A stretch of 64,000 bases of DNA from Anaerolineae bacterium (GCA_022822305.1 JAJEBY010000003.1:186001-250000), one strand, 5' to 3'. Positions 9,751-18,993 are shown, counted from the first letter of the stretch. Numbers and translations are program-made. The notes: a model not told the origin generated them from the sequence alone.

Positions 9751-9799
9751 ATATCCCAAGTTCGTTTCATTATATCCCAAAAATATGTCCGTATATCCC
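9751..9799. promoter_or_regulatory. Three ATATCCC heptamers at exact 21-bp period, with -10 box
   Basis: ATATCCC occurs at 9751, 9772 and 9793, exactly two helical turns apart, in the 357-base gap (9619-9975) between the divergent flippase-fusion and kinase genes. The middle copy overlaps a minus-strand -10 box TATAAT (9769-9774) that would serve the fusion gene. Phased direct repeats over a promoter are a usual sign of a cooperative regulator. The rest of the gap shows no credible gene. Confidence 0.5.
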
Positions 9800-9975
9800 T
9801 TGCGCGCCCTTGAATCGACACTACAATGGGGGATGTTCACTCGAATTTGGGTACGGCATTCAAGCATATTTCGCGTCCCGGATTCTTACACGCTTTTTCC
9901 CTGCGCCAGCCTTCTGGAGACCGATAGCGAGTGACTCTACCCATTGTAAGTCTGATTTCCCAGCGGACAAATCTC

Positions 9976-12900
9976 ATGGCGGACAGCCTGTTCGACAACC
10001 GCTATCGATACAACTATATCTATCCGCGCGGCCGCTCCGGAGAGACCCTGCGCGCCACCGATACCATGAATGACGAGCGTCCGGTCGTCATCAAACGCCC
10101 CGCCCCCAACGACGCCCCGCCCATTCGCGCCGGCCAGGAAGTCAGCATCATCAACGAGCGCGAGGCGCTGACGCGTTTGGCCGGCCATCCGATTCTGACC
10201 GAATTGCTCGGGGCCGGGCAATTCTTCGTCGGCGGCATCCCCCATCAATACATCGTCATGGAGCGCGCCGAAGGCATCATCGTCGAAGAAGAGGTCGTCC
10301 GCCTGGCGGCATTGAATCAGCGCCTCCCCGAGCTGGAAATGCTGGAGATCATCGACCGGCTCATCCACCTGCTGAGCGCCGCCCACGACAAGGACATCGT
10401 CTACAACGATGTCGATGCCAAGCATCTGTTTTGGAATCGAGATACCTACACGCTCAAAGTGATCGATTGGGGCAACGCCGTCTTCCTCGAAGGCGACGAA
10501 GTGACCTCGCAAGGCATCAGCCGGCAGACCGATGTCTACCAGATCGGCGAATTGCTCTATTTCATCTTGTCCGGCGGCTACCGCGTCGATGTGCCGCGAG
10601 ACGCCGGCGCAGATTTCAGAGTCGACTTCCACCAGGATCAAGACAACGTCGAGCCACGCTTGCGCGAAATCGTCAGCAAAGCTGTCCATCCGAATCTGCG
10701 ACTTCGCTATTCATCGCTGAAGGCATTGAACGCCGATCTTTCGCATTATCGATCGCCGCTGGAACAAGTCCGGAACGCCATCGTCTCCCGCACGATCACG
10801 CGCTTGAACAATCCCAATCTCAGCCGCAATGAACTGCTCGGCTTGCAGACCCAGCTGGAATCGGCGTTGCGCCAAAACCCGGCTTATCCCGTCGCCCGCA
10901 ACACGCACAAGGAAATCGTCGATCGCCTGCGCGATCTCGAAGTCTCGGCCGATTTGGACGCAGCCGCCATCTATATGGGAAACGAAAATTGGTCGCGGGC
11001 CGGGGACCTGCTCAACGATTTGCGCGAGCGCGCCGGCAGCAAAACCTCCGGCATCATACACCTGATGCTCGATTGGTGCCTCTTGCTCATTGACGCCCAG
11101 CTCGAAAGTACGCCGGCGGCCATCACCGAGGCTATCAATCTGCTCTTCGAATACAAGCCGGACAAAGCGGCCAGCGCGCTCATGCTCGATGAAGCGGCCA
11201 GCGCCGCCCTCCATTGGCGTATGGCGGAACGCATCAGCTCTCATTTTCCCGATATCCTGCTCCTGCAACCCAATCTGAATCGGTTGGAAAACGCCGTTGA
11301 CCACATCGGCGCCGATAACATTCCGATCCACGAAGCCACGACTATCCTGCAAAGCATCAACCGCGCGCTGGATCGAACCGCCAACATGGCCAAACCCAGC
11401 GCCGCCGATCTGCGCGACATCTACGGAGAGGTCGTCGATAGCATCAGCTCGCTGAATGCCAATCTTCAAACACTCAGCTTGCAGCACGAATTCTCCGAGA
11501 GCCGGCTGCCGCTCAATGCCTTGACGCGGGCTTTGAATGCCGCTATGGCGCTTGCCGACAACATGCATGTCATCGGCAAACAAGCCGCCAACAACCCGCG
11601 CGACGCGCTCTCCGCGCTGGACGCCAGCCGCGCCATTGATCCTCGCAACCCGGTCTGGGACCAGATCGAGGATTTCCTGAGCTTGCTCTACGAAGTCTTG
11701 CAGACCAGCCAAACCTACGTGCCGGCTGTCGACGGCTCGGATCTGGCGCAATGGCTGGAGGACAAGTACGAGGAACTCGCGCCCTTTGCCAAACATCTCT
11801 TTGACGAGATGCTCATCGAAATGCTGGACAATCTGAAAAAGACCGCCGCCGCCTGGACCAGCTATCGTGAAGTTGTCGTGGCCGGCAACAAGACCGAGGC
11901 CGTGAATGCGCTGGCCCTGGCCGCCGAACGCGTCGCGACCCTCAGTCCAACGCTGTCGAGCTGGTTTAATCAGCTGCGTACAATCATCGATGGCGCCGAA
12001 TATGTCGAGCGGCACTCAGTCCCGGGGCATCTCGGGCGTACCTTGGCCGATGGCTGGTCCGCCTTTGACAACGGCCAGCTGGCCGATGCCGAGCGCCTGG
12101 GTCAGCAAGCTATGGAAATCGCCCGCGACGACAACGAAGGCGCGATCGCCGAACGCCTGTGGCGGCTCTCTCATGTGCTGCGCGAATGGGTCGAGCGCAA
12201 CGGCGTCGAGAGCGATAGCCGCACGCAGCAATCCCTGCTGGAAATTGAGAAACTATTCACCGAGGCGGAAAACAGCGCCGTCAGCAATTTCGCCGGCCAG
12301 ATGCCCAGCACCGAGACCTATCTGAAAGCGATGGGGCAAGGCTTGGTCCAAGCCTTCGGCAACAGCTGCACAGCCGCCTTGCGCATCCTCTTCGCCCAGT
12401 ATATTTTGTCCGGCGTGCTGGATGCCCACGATGGCTTGATCGACGACGCCCGCTTCTGGCGCGCCGCAGCTCTCCGCGCCCTGCCCGAAACCGCGGAGCG
12501 TCAGCCTGCCCTGGCTAAACTTGACGATTATATCGAACGACGGACTGCCCTGCTGGGCGCGCAAAATCAGCTGAACGGCGTCAATGGCAAGGTTGCGCTT
12601 GGCGCCATAGACGAGCTGGTGCGACAGCTGGAAAACAATGACCAGGAGCGCTTGCTGGCGCCGGCAGTGCATAGCCTGCGCACGCTGGAAGCCGCCGTGC
12701 AAGATTGGGCTGGCGCAGAATTCCGCGCGGCCGGCGGCAAGATTGATCAAGCCCTGCGCGCCATCACCGAAACCGAATCCAATGCCAACATCAGCTTGGC
12801 TGACTACCGCTCCTGGTTGGTGAAATTGCAGGAGGCGCTGGCGGAACTGAGCGTCAAACGCCGTAACATGCTGCAAGAAATTGACCGCCTGCCCGATGAA

Positions 12901-14310
12901 CCCCGAGAGATTATCCGCGAAGTCCTGCGCCTTCAAGTCGATGCCACCGAAGACCTGATCGGCGCGGCGCACACGCAAATGCTGGGGGTTTGGCGCGATA
13001 CCTACGAGCAGTTCCTCGAAATCTACACTTCCGACGCGCTACCAAGTCAAAAGACCGAAGCGATGAATGAGGGTTTCAAGGCGCTGTTCATCGAACGCAA
13101 TCCCGCCTATCCGCTCTTCCGCCATTGGTGGCGGCGCTTGGAGGATATGCCGGACGACGTAGTGACGAGCGCCGAATCTGCGAACGCCGGCCCCGCCGAG
13201 GAAGCCAGCGAGAGCGACGATGAACGTGAGCCCTTGAGCGATTCCGCCGCCATCCCCGCAAAACATCGCTCGCCGATGAGTCGCCTGCTCTTCCGTGTGG
13301 GCGCCTTGGTCGGTTTGATTCTGGTAATCGGCGGTCTGTTCTCGCTGGCAGCTGATGACAACTTCAGCAGCTTGTTGGCGGTCTTCGCGCCATCGCCAAC
13401 CGCCACGCCCAAACCCACGGCTACCGCGCTGCCAACCAAGTTGCCCGCGAGCGCCGATGTGGACAGCGACGACGCCGATGACGAGTCGCCCGACGCATCC
13501 GAAGCGAATCTGGCGCCGCTTGTCATTGATGCAGCCGCAGCGGATGTGAGCGAAAAACCGGAAATGGTTGAAGCGACGGTTGAGCCCGCCGCCACTGAAC
13601 CGCCGCCGCCCACAAAAACGCCCGAGCCGACCGCCACCGATCTTCCCACGCTGACGCCAACGCCCGAAGACACGCCAACGCCAACCGCTACCGCCACACC
13701 CGCTCTGCCACCGGAAGGCCTGACGGGCGAGCAGAATCTGCTCAAGCTCTATGGATCATCATTGACGGCCCCATTTTGGAATGAAAGGCAATTTCGTTCC
13801 GTGGATGGCAGCTGGCGCGTCGGCGTCAGCAGCAATACTGAGGGCGATACGATACAGGTGTCTCCGCCCGCCGACTTGCTCGAAAAAATGTATGGCAATA
13901 GCGCGCCCGGCCGCGTCAGTCGCGTCGAAGCCGATTTAACCCTGCGCAGCTTCAATCCCGCGGTCGTTTCCGGCGATGATGTTTATTTCGGCATCATCTT
14001 GCAAAGCCAGTCCGGCGACAAAAGCGCGGGCATACAAGTGCAAGCCGTCGGTCCCAACGTGATCAACCTGGCGCGCGTGCAAGATGGCGAGGCCAATTTT
14101 GTCAGTCAGCGCTCTGTCAACGCGGTGATCGTCCGTCTGCGCCTCGAATTCGACCGCGAAAACGATGTCGTCTTCGCCTACTACAACGATTCGCAGATTG
14201 GCTCAGCCGTCCCCTTGGACGCGCCCGATGACCAGGTGCTTCCCGTTATTTTTGCCAAGGATGGCGGCGTGATCATCGGCGTCTCGTCCTGGCGCATCAC
14301 TCTGGAATAA
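9976..14310 (+). CDS. Atypical Ser/Thr kinase-like receptor, Thr/Pro linker, membrane anchor
   Basis: A 1,444-residue protein. Residues about 10-260 form a protein-kinase-like fold: VVIK (Lys40), a helix Glu near 61-63, VYNDVDAKH in place of HRDLKxxN (Asp145) and DWG in place of DFG (Asp164). The Asn normally five residues after the catalytic Asp is His150, so activity is uncertain. Residues about 270-1090 are long alpha-helical, TPR-like repeats. One membrane helix lies near 1101-1128 (GALVGLILVIGGLFSL). A Thr/Pro-rich spacer (PTATPKPTATALP) then leads to an extracytoplasmic beta-rich domain of about 190 residues (GSWRVGVSSNTEGD). The ATG at 9976 is preferred over the in-frame GTG at 9931. 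A sensor kinase or scaffold is likely; its partners are unknown. Confidence 0.8.
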   Translation: MADSLFDNRYRYNYIYPRGRSGETLRATDTMNDERPVVIKRPAPNDAPPIRAGQEVSIINEREALTRLAGHPILTELLGAGQFFVGGIPHQYIVMERAEGIIVEEEVVRLAALNQRLPELEMLEIIDRLIHLLSAAHDKDIVYNDVDAKHLFWNRDTYTLKVIDWGNAVFLEGDEVTSQGISRQTDVYQIGELLYFILSGGYRVDVPRDAGADFRVDFHQDQDNVEPRLREIVSKAVHPNLRLRYSSLKALNADLSHYRSPLEQVRNAIVSRTITRLNNPNLSRNELLGLQTQLESALRQNPAYPVARNTHKEIVDRLRDLEVSADLDAAAIYMGNENWSRAGDLLNDLRERAGSKTSGIIHLMLDWCLLLIDAQLESTPAAITEAINLLFEYKPDKAASALMLDEAASAALHWRMAERISSHFPDILLLQPNLNRLENAVDHIGADNIPIHEATTILQSINRALDRTANMAKPSAADLRDIYGEVVDSISSLNANLQTLSLQHEFSESRLPLNALTRALNAAMALADNMHVIGKQAANNPRDALSALDASRAIDPRNPVWDQIEDFLSLLYEVLQTSQTYVPAVDGSDLAQWLEDKYEELAPFAKHLFDEMLIEMLDNLKKTAAAWTSYREVVVAGNKTEAVNALALAAERVATLSPTLSSWFNQLRTIIDGAEYVERHSVPGHLGRTLADGWSAFDNGQLADAERLGQQAMEIARDDNEGAIAERLWRLSHVLREWVERNGVESDSRTQQSLLEIEKLFTEAENSAVSNFAGQMPSTETYLKAMGQGLVQAFGNSCTAALRILFAQYILSGVLDAHDGLIDDARFWRAAALRALPETAERQPALAKLDDYIERRTALLGAQNQLNGVNGKVALGAIDELVRQLENNDQERLLAPAVHSLRTLEAAVQDWAGAEFRAAGGKIDQALRAITETESNANISLADYRSWLVKLQEALAELSVKRRNMLQEIDRLPDEPREIIREVLRLQVDATEDLIGAAHTQMLGVWRDTYEQFLEIYTSDALPSQKTEAMNEGFKALFIERNPAYPLFRHWWRRLEDMPDDVVTSAESANAGPAEEASESDDEREPLSDSAAIPAKHRSPMSRLLFRVGALVGLILVIGGLFSLAADDNFSSLLAVFAPSPTATPKPTATALPTKLPASADVDSDDADDESPDASEANLAPLVIDAAAADVSEKPEMVEATVEPAATEPPPPTKTPEPTATDLPTLTPTPEDTPTPTATATPALPPEGLTGEQNLLKLYGSSLTAPFWNERQFRSVDGSWRVGVSSNTEGDTIQVSPPADLLEKMYGNSAPGRVSRVEADLTLRSFNPAVVSGDDVYFGIILQSQSGDKSAGIQVQAVGPNVINLARVQDGEANFVSQRSVNAVIVRLRLEFDRENDVVFAYYNDSQIGSAVPLDAPDDQVLPVIFAKDGGVIIGVSSWRITLE

Positions 14311-14354
14311 GCTCCAAAACAAATCCCTCCCCGGGGGATTGGGGAAGGATTTTC

Positions 14355-14370
14355 GGCTGCTCTCGCAGCC
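14355..14370. repeat. Small hairpin in convergent gap, with GC-rich inverted repeats
   Basis: GGCTGC-TCTC-GCAGCC forms a perfect 6-bp stem in the 133-base gap between the convergent kinase and stomatin genes. An AATCCC/GGGATT pair (14322-14340) lies before it and GC-rich inverted runs follow it. There is no T-tract on either strand, so a rho-independent terminator is not supported. The AATCCC...GGGGATT part resembles the CCCTCTCC/GGAGAGGG elements elsewhere in the window. Confidence 0.4.
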
Positions 14371-14443
14371 AAGACAATGCAACTGCGGGCGCGGGCGCTT
14401 GTTTGATCCCGCGGGACGCCCGTCACCCCGATTGTTCCACAGC

Positions 14444-15451
14444 TCAGGCTTTGACTGCCTCCTGCGCATCTTCAATAACCGCGGCGCTCGATCCGTTGGC
14501 GCTCTCGCCATCCGCCAGCGATGCTCCCGCCGCCATTCCCATAGCGCCAGTCAGATTCTGCACCAAGCCCGTGAGCTCCATCGGCAGCACAAATTTGGTC
14601 GAGGGGCTGCTGCCCACTTTCTCCAGCGTCTCGAGATACTGCAGCGCCATCGTCTTGCTATCGACATCGCGCGCCTGCTCATATATCTCGCGCAAGGCCG
14701 CGGCGTAACCCTCCGCGCGCAGCAGCTGCGCCTGCTTGTCGGCTTGTGCCCGCAATATCTGCGACTGCTGCTGCCCCTCCGCCTCCAGGATGGCGGACTG
14801 CTTGTTGCCTTCCGCGCGGGCAATGGCCGCTTCACGCTCGCCTTCGGCTCGGGTGACCTCGGCGCGGCGATCGCGCTCGGCGCTCATCTGGCGGTTCATC
14901 GCGTCTAGAATGGCGCGCGGAGGCTCAATCTCACGGATCTCGACCGTGGTGATTTTCATGCCCCAGCGTTCGGTCGTTTCATCCAGCTTGACGCGCAGCA
15001 CATCGTTGATCTGGTCACGGCGCGATAGCACATCATCCAGCACGATGTCACCGATTACCGCGCGCAGCGTCGTCGTCGCAATCTTGCCCGTCGCCTCCAC
15101 CACGTTCTCGACTTTGGTGACGGAGAGCTCGGGATTAATGATGCGATAATAGACCAGAAAATCAATCCCGATCGACGCGTTGTCTTTGGTGATCGCCGTC
15201 TGCGAAGGAATATCAATGATATTCTCGCGCATATCAATCTTCACTGCCTGTTCGAGGAAGGGCAAAACATAGGTCAGGCCCGGGCCGCGCACGGCGCTGA
15301 AGCGCCCGATGAAAAAGATTACCAATCGTTCGTATTCCTTGACCGCGCGGATGGCGCCGCGCAAGATGCCGAAAACGATCAGCAGAACCACCATCAACAA
15401 GACCGCTTGTCCTCCGGTCGCCATCGCCTGTGCCAAACTGTCAGTATTCAT
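14444..15451 (-). CDS. SPFH/Band 7 stomatin-like protein (QmcA type)
   Basis: A 335-residue membrane-anchored SPFH protein. It has an N-terminal membrane helix (LLMVVLLIVFGILRG) and then the Band 7 domain: EYERLVIFFIGRFSAVRGPGL, DIPSQTAITKDNASI, TTLRAVIGDIVLDDVLSRRD. A charged Ala/Glu-rich coiled coil follows (RAEVTRAEGEREAAIARAEG), then a short Ala-rich tail. Such proteins oligomerise into membrane microdomain scaffolds and are commonly coded with NfeD partners, as here. The ATG at 15451 has GGAGGA upstream. It is the last gene of a three-gene minus-strand unit with the NfeD gene (54 bases away) and the 52-residue protein. Confidence 0.93.
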   Translation of the reverse strand: MNTDSLAQAMATGGQAVLLMVVLLIVFGILRGAIRAVKEYERLVIFFIGRFSAVRGPGLTYVLPFLEQAVKIDMRENIIDIPSQTAITKDNASIGIDFLVYYRIINPELSVTKVENVVEATGKIATTTLRAVIGDIVLDDVLSRRDQINDVLRVKLDETTERWGMKITTVEIREIEPPRAILDAMNRQMSAERDRRAEVTRAEGEREAAIARAEGNKQSAILEAEGQQQSQILRAQADKQAQLLRAEGYAAALREIYEQARDVDSKTMALQYLETLEKVGSSPSTKFVLPMELTGLVQNLTGAMGMAAGASLADGESANGSSAAVIEDAQEAVKA

Positions 15452-15505
15452 CTGTGTATTCCTCCAAAGTCTCTCTTGCCTAATCGTTTGCGGTTGACCA
15501 GGCGC

Positions 15506-16108
15506 CTACTCCGATGCTTCGCGCTTGGCTTTTTCGACATGCAACTCAAGTCCCTCCTGCTGCGTGACCACGATCTCGGTACCGCTTTCCAGCCGATTGC
15601 GACTGCGCGCCGTCCACAGCTCACCCTGCACCTGCACCGTCCCTCGTCCTTCAATCGCGCCCATCACACGACCACGCTCGCCGACCAAAAACTCGTCCTT
15701 TTGCGTCGACGACAACTCACGCTGCTGCCGCAGAATCGAGCGCAGGATGCCGCGGTGATACAACCAGGCCAGCAAAACTGCCAAGCCGATCAACAATGGC
15801 GACACCTGCTCAGTAGCGAAAAGCGCGAAACTGGCGACGGCTTGCAGCGCCAAACCGGCGATGGCAAAGGGCTCCCACTCCGATTTGAGCAGCGGCAACA
15901 GAAAAAACGCGCCAGCGCCCACCACCAGCGCGATCACCGCCAGCCAGTTCACCGCCAAGGTGCTGAGCAAGTACAAGGTTCCGATGAGCAGGGCCGCGCC
16001 CGCCACCTCCGCCACACCCGTGCCGGGAATATAGGTCCCGGTGGCGCTCACCCACAATCCCGCCATTAGCAGCAAATAAACCACATTTGCATCTTGCAGG
16101 AATTCCAC
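15506..16108 (-). CDS. NfeD-like membrane protein
   Basis: A 200-residue NfeD-family protein. Four to five membrane helices occupy residues about 8-120 (YLLLMAGLWVSATGTYIPGTG, WLAVIALVVGAGAFFLLPLL). A C-terminal OB-fold domain follows (GERGRVMGAIEGRGTVQVQG, then ELWTARSRNRLESGTEIVV). It lacks the ClpP-class serine protease domain of long NfeD proteins, so it is a short-form scaffold partner of the stomatin-like protein just downstream. The start is GTG at 16108 with GGAAGG about 9 bases before it. The 26-base spacing to the upstream small gene supports co-transcription. Confidence 0.9.
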   Translation of the reverse strand: MEFLQDANVVYLLLMAGLWVSATGTYIPGTGVAEVAGAALLIGTLYLLSTLAVNWLAVIALVVGAGAFFLLPLLKSEWEPFAIAGLALQAVASFALFATEQVSPLLIGLAVLLAWLYHRGILRSILRQQRELSSTQKDEFLVGERGRVMGAIEGRGTVQVQGELWTARSRNRLESGTEIVVTQQEGLELHVEKAKREASE

Positions 16109-16133
16109 TAGCTTGCCCTTCCGCTAATCCGTT

Positions 16134-16292
16134 TCACTTGATCAAGAACTCTATCAAATCCAAAATGAACCTGCCGATTCTCTCCACCGCCCCCGTGCGA
16201 ACCAGCACAATTGCTACCGTAGCCACAAGCAAGAATATTGCGATTAGCAGTTCATGGCCAATTGTGGAAGCCAGTTCTTCAAGTATTGACAT
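16134..16292 (-). CDS. 52-residue single-pass membrane protein heading the NfeD/stomatin operon
   Basis: An open frame ATG (16292) to TGA (16134) coding 52 residues. The N-terminus MSILEELASTIGHE is short and acidic. One strong membrane helix follows (LLIAIFLLVATVAIVLV), then an amphipathic tail with basic residues (RTGAVERIGRFILDLIEFLIK, ending in Lys). The topology is plausible and the composition is not that of a shadow frame. It lies 26 bases before the NfeD start, and a promoter-like -10 box is about 37 bases upstream. No strong ribosome-binding site is seen. I know no family for it. It may be a small partner of the NfeD/SPFH complex (inference). Confidence 0.6.
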   Translation of the reverse strand: MSILEELASTIGHELLIAIFLLVATVAIVLVRTGAVERIGRFILDLIEFLIK

Positions 16293-16328
16293 CGTAAAAT
16301 CTGTCTAAACCTATTTCCCTGCAACTTC

Positions 16329-16355
16329 ATTATATCCCAGTAGTACGCAGCTCAA
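16329..16355 (-). promoter_or_regulatory. Promoter of the small protein-NfeD-stomatin operon
   Basis: On the minus strand TTGAGC (16350-16355) is followed after 15 bases by a perfect TATAAT (16329-16334). Transcription would start near 16322, leaving a leader of about 30 bases before the 52-codon gene. The 14 bases around the -10 box (TGGGATATAATGAA) are identical to those at 9766-9779. The -35 part overlaps the end of the glycosyltransferase gene. Confidence 0.5.
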
Positions 16356-17815
16356 GCCCCCAAATTTCGAGGGGCAGTCTCTACGACGATGCGATACACA
16401 ACGAATCGATCGCGCTCGTAATCCACCTCGACGCCGAATCCAGCAACCCGCAGCGCATCCAGCCAGCCCTCATGCGACTGATCAACCGGCGCCACCAAAA
16501 ATCGATCGCCGATCTCGTCCAGGGACAACGCGCCAGCCGCCAATGCTTCGGCATCGGGATAATGCGCGCGCCGCTTGTCATGCCAAACACCCAAATAATA
16601 TCCCAGCTCCCAGCCCAGCCAAGGATCGTAAATCACCGTCGCCACCGGCTTCTGATTGAGATGCCGCGCCAAGTCTTCGATCCCGGTCTGCCTGCCATTA
16701 TCGCCGCCCAGCGGCAATCCAAGGTGAAGCGACCCCAACGTAGTCACTAACATGGCGACGCCGACGACCATCAATAGCCGTCCGCCATGTCGCGCGCGGC
16801 GAATCAGAGCGCTCAAATGCCCCGCCAGGGGAACCACCGCCAGCGGCAATAGCGGCAGCAAATAGCGATCGTATTGATTCAAGGCGACCAGCGAATGGAT
16901 TCCGATGAAGGCGACAAGATATCCGAAGTAGATTGTGAGCGTACCGCCATTGGAGCGCGAGCGATGCCGTCTTCCCCCGCCCCTCAGCCAATCCCATACC
17001 GCCATACCCAGCAAAATTAGCGTCAAAGCAGGCGCGGCGACCAGCCATGTCCCCAGCCGCAGCCATGCCAGCAATCTATCCAGCCATTCCCCCGGCGCCG
17101 CCAGCCAGGTTTCCGGCGTGTTATTGACCGCGCCCAGCAGGAAAACGCTCGTCTCCGGACGCGCCGCATCCCAAACCAGCAGCGGAACCAGCGCGCCCGT
17201 CAGCGCTATGCCGAAGCGCATGAGGGCTGTCTTGTCATGTCGCCGACACACCAGCAAAAACGCGAATAGTGGCGCAAGCAGCAGCGCTTGCGGTTTGCAC
17301 CAGAACGCCAATCCCAGCGCAAGTCCCGCCGCGCTATGGCGCCGCTCCTCAAGCGCCGCCAGCGCCAGCGACAGGCAAAACAGCAAGCTCATATCGCTGA
17401 AAGCGGTCGCGCCGTAGGCCAGCAGATACGGCGATAGCGCCGCCAGAAATCCCGCCAGGAGCGCAGCCAACTCATAACGACAAATCCGCCGCGTCAGCCG
17501 CATCAGCAGCGCCACCGTCAGCAGCGCCAGCATGACATTAGGCGCGCGTCCGGCGAACTCGCCGACCAACAAATCCAGCTGCAGCACGCCGCCGGCATCA
17601 GCGCGGACGCCAAAGCAGACCATGCCCGCGGCGCTTAGATAAATCGATAGCGGCGGCTTATCCAGCGCGCCCGGCAGCATCCACTCGCCCTTGACCGCGG
17701 CATCCCGCGCAAAGGTCATGAAATGCGCCTCATCGGCGTGAAATCGCCGATCAAGCCCCAACTGATGAAACTGCGTGAGACCGGCCAACAGCAGCACAAG
17801 CAACCGCGCCGCCAT
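16352..17815 (-). CDS. GT39/ArnT-like membrane glycosyltransferase
   Basis: A 487-residue multi-pass protein of the GT-C class that uses lipid-phosphate sugars. The first periplasmic loop carries the acidic pair HADEAHF (Asp28, Glu29), followed by DKPPLSIYL, both typical of the GT39 family and ArnT-like enzymes. There are about eleven hydrophobic segments and then a short C-terminal soluble region (DPWLGWELGYYLGVWHD). The acceptor is unknown: lipid, polymer or protein. The ATG at 17815 lies 44 bases after the stop of the DUF1028 gene on the same strand, and no good ribosome site is seen. It may be the second gene of a pair with DUF1028, though no functional link is known. Confidence 0.85.
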   Translation of the reverse strand: MAARLLVLLLAGLTQFHQLGLDRRFHADEAHFMTFARDAAVKGEWMLPGALDKPPLSIYLSAAGMVCFGVRADAGGVLQLDLLVGEFAGRAPNVMLALLTVALLMRLTRRICRYELAALLAGFLAALSPYLLAYGATAFSDMSLLFCLSLALAALEERRHSAAGLALGLAFWCKPQALLLAPLFAFLLVCRRHDKTALMRFGIALTGALVPLLVWDAARPETSVFLLGAVNNTPETWLAAPGEWLDRLLAWLRLGTWLVAAPALTLILLGMAVWDWLRGGGRRHRSRSNGGTLTIYFGYLVAFIGIHSLVALNQYDRYLLPLLPLAVVPLAGHLSALIRRARHGGRLLMVVGVAMLVTTLGSLHLGLPLGGDNGRQTGIEDLARHLNQKPVATVIYDPWLGWELGYYLGVWHDKRRAHYPDAEALAAGALSLDEIGDRFLVAPVDQSHEGWLDALRVAGFGVEVDYERDRFVVYRIVVETAPRNLGA

Positions 17816-17859
17816 CTGTCGTGAGGAATTGAAACGAACTCGATTACTGAGGACGGTAC

Positions 17860-18732
17860 TCAGCCGAAGCGCTCCCGAAGGTAGTTCAAAGCGATGCGAT
17901 CAATCGCGTTCGGGTTCCCTTCCAGTGACCAGCGCATTTCCAGGTTCTCGTTGCCGACCAGCAAATGAAACGCCATCTGACAGGGCTCGTCCCAGACACC
18001 GTTGATCTCGCCGGTCAGGAATCCGTGACCGATCATCATCGCCTGCAGTTCGCGGGCGACGGCATCATCGATAAGCAAGATGTCTTCGGGCTTGGCCGGC
18101 TGAAAATACAGATGATGCATCGCCACCAGCCGCGCCAGTTCCCGCACCGGTTCTTCCGCGTCATCCACCCGCAGATCCAGATAACGATCATTGTCATTGC
18201 TGTAACCGGCGTTCTCTTTCACCACCAATATCGCTGCCGACTGCTTGCCGCGTCGATCGCCACCGGCATCCTCACCCGCTTGCAGCGTCTCCACCAGACG
18301 ATCGGCCAATTCGCCCTCCGCCCGCCGGAAACCCGCCGCCATCGCCTCCAGCACCTGCGGACCCGATAGCAAGTTGCCCTGCACCGTGAATCCGTCGCCG
18401 ACCAGCTGCCCCGCCCAGCCTTGACAATCAGGACCGGTATGCGCGGCCGCCCGTCCCTCCGCATCGACCAACGCCACCTGCCGGCGGTTCGTCGTATCGA
18501 CATTCGCCAACAAGACCTCCAATGCCGCCTCGGCGCTCTTGCCGGATTCCATCAGCGCCAAGCCGTCCACGCCAAAAGTCACCCGGGTATGCGCTTGCGT
18601 GGCCACCGCGCCGACCCCGGCGCGCCCCCAAGGCACCACCGCGCCAGCCGCCGGAAACTTGCTCGCCACCGCCACGCCCCAAGATTCTTCTCCCGGCGCG
18701 TAGGCAACTATCGAAAAGGTGTTGATGTCCAT
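17860..18732 (-). CDS. DUF1028 family protein with C-terminal peptidoglycan-binding-like domain
   Basis: A 290-residue protein. Residues 1-215 are a DUF1028 domain, an Ntn-hydrolase-like fold of unknown reaction. The motifs are TFSIVAY, WGVAVASKFPAAGAVVPW, ATQAHT and QGNLLSG. Residues about 225-290 (ELQAMMIGHGFLTGEINGVW) resemble a putative peptidoglycan-binding repeat often attached to this domain. The ATG at 18732 has GAGGTG upstream. No signal peptide is seen, so it is probably cytoplasmic. Its 261-base upstream region is shared with the divergent aldo/keto reductase. Confidence 0.88.
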   Translation of the reverse strand: MDINTFSIVAYAPGEESWGVAVASKFPAAGAVVPWGRAGVGAVATQAHTRVTFGVDGLALMESGKSAEAALEVLLANVDTTNRRQVALVDAEGRAAAHTGPDCQGWAGQLVGDGFTVQGNLLSGPQVLEAMAAGFRRAEGELADRLVETLQAGEDAGGDRRGKQSAAILVVKENAGYSNDNDRYLDLRVDDAEEPVRELARLVAMHHLYFQPAKPEDILLIDDAVARELQAMMIGHGFLTGEINGVWDEPCQMAFHLLVGNENLEMRWSLEGNPNAIDRIALNYLRERFG

Positions 18733-18993
18733 GGACGTTTCACCTCGTTAACCGTTGCCCGATTATAACAAACTCTCGACCACAACCAATTCCGCCCGGC
18801 ATCCAGGCAGATTACGCGGACACCACACCCCGCTTCACCAGCCATTCTCTCCGTGCCCTCTGTGGCCATAAATCCGGTGCGTTACTCGACCAAGAACCAC
18901 TGCTGGCGAAATCACAACGCCCCGCCATCGCATTTCAAGCAGGCTTCCGCCACAATTGCCCGTGCATTGGACGCGCAATCTGCGGAGAGTGAG

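Noticed and set aside
10711..12015. 434-residue minus-strand frame inside the kinase gene
   Set aside because: A mirror of helical coding sequence, with no start signal.
14355..14370. Rho-independent terminator
   Set aside because: The stem is only 6 bp and no T-tract follows on either strand.
16087..16308. 73-residue plus-strand frame
   Set aside because: It is the shadow of the 52-codon minus-strand gene and lacks a ribosome site.
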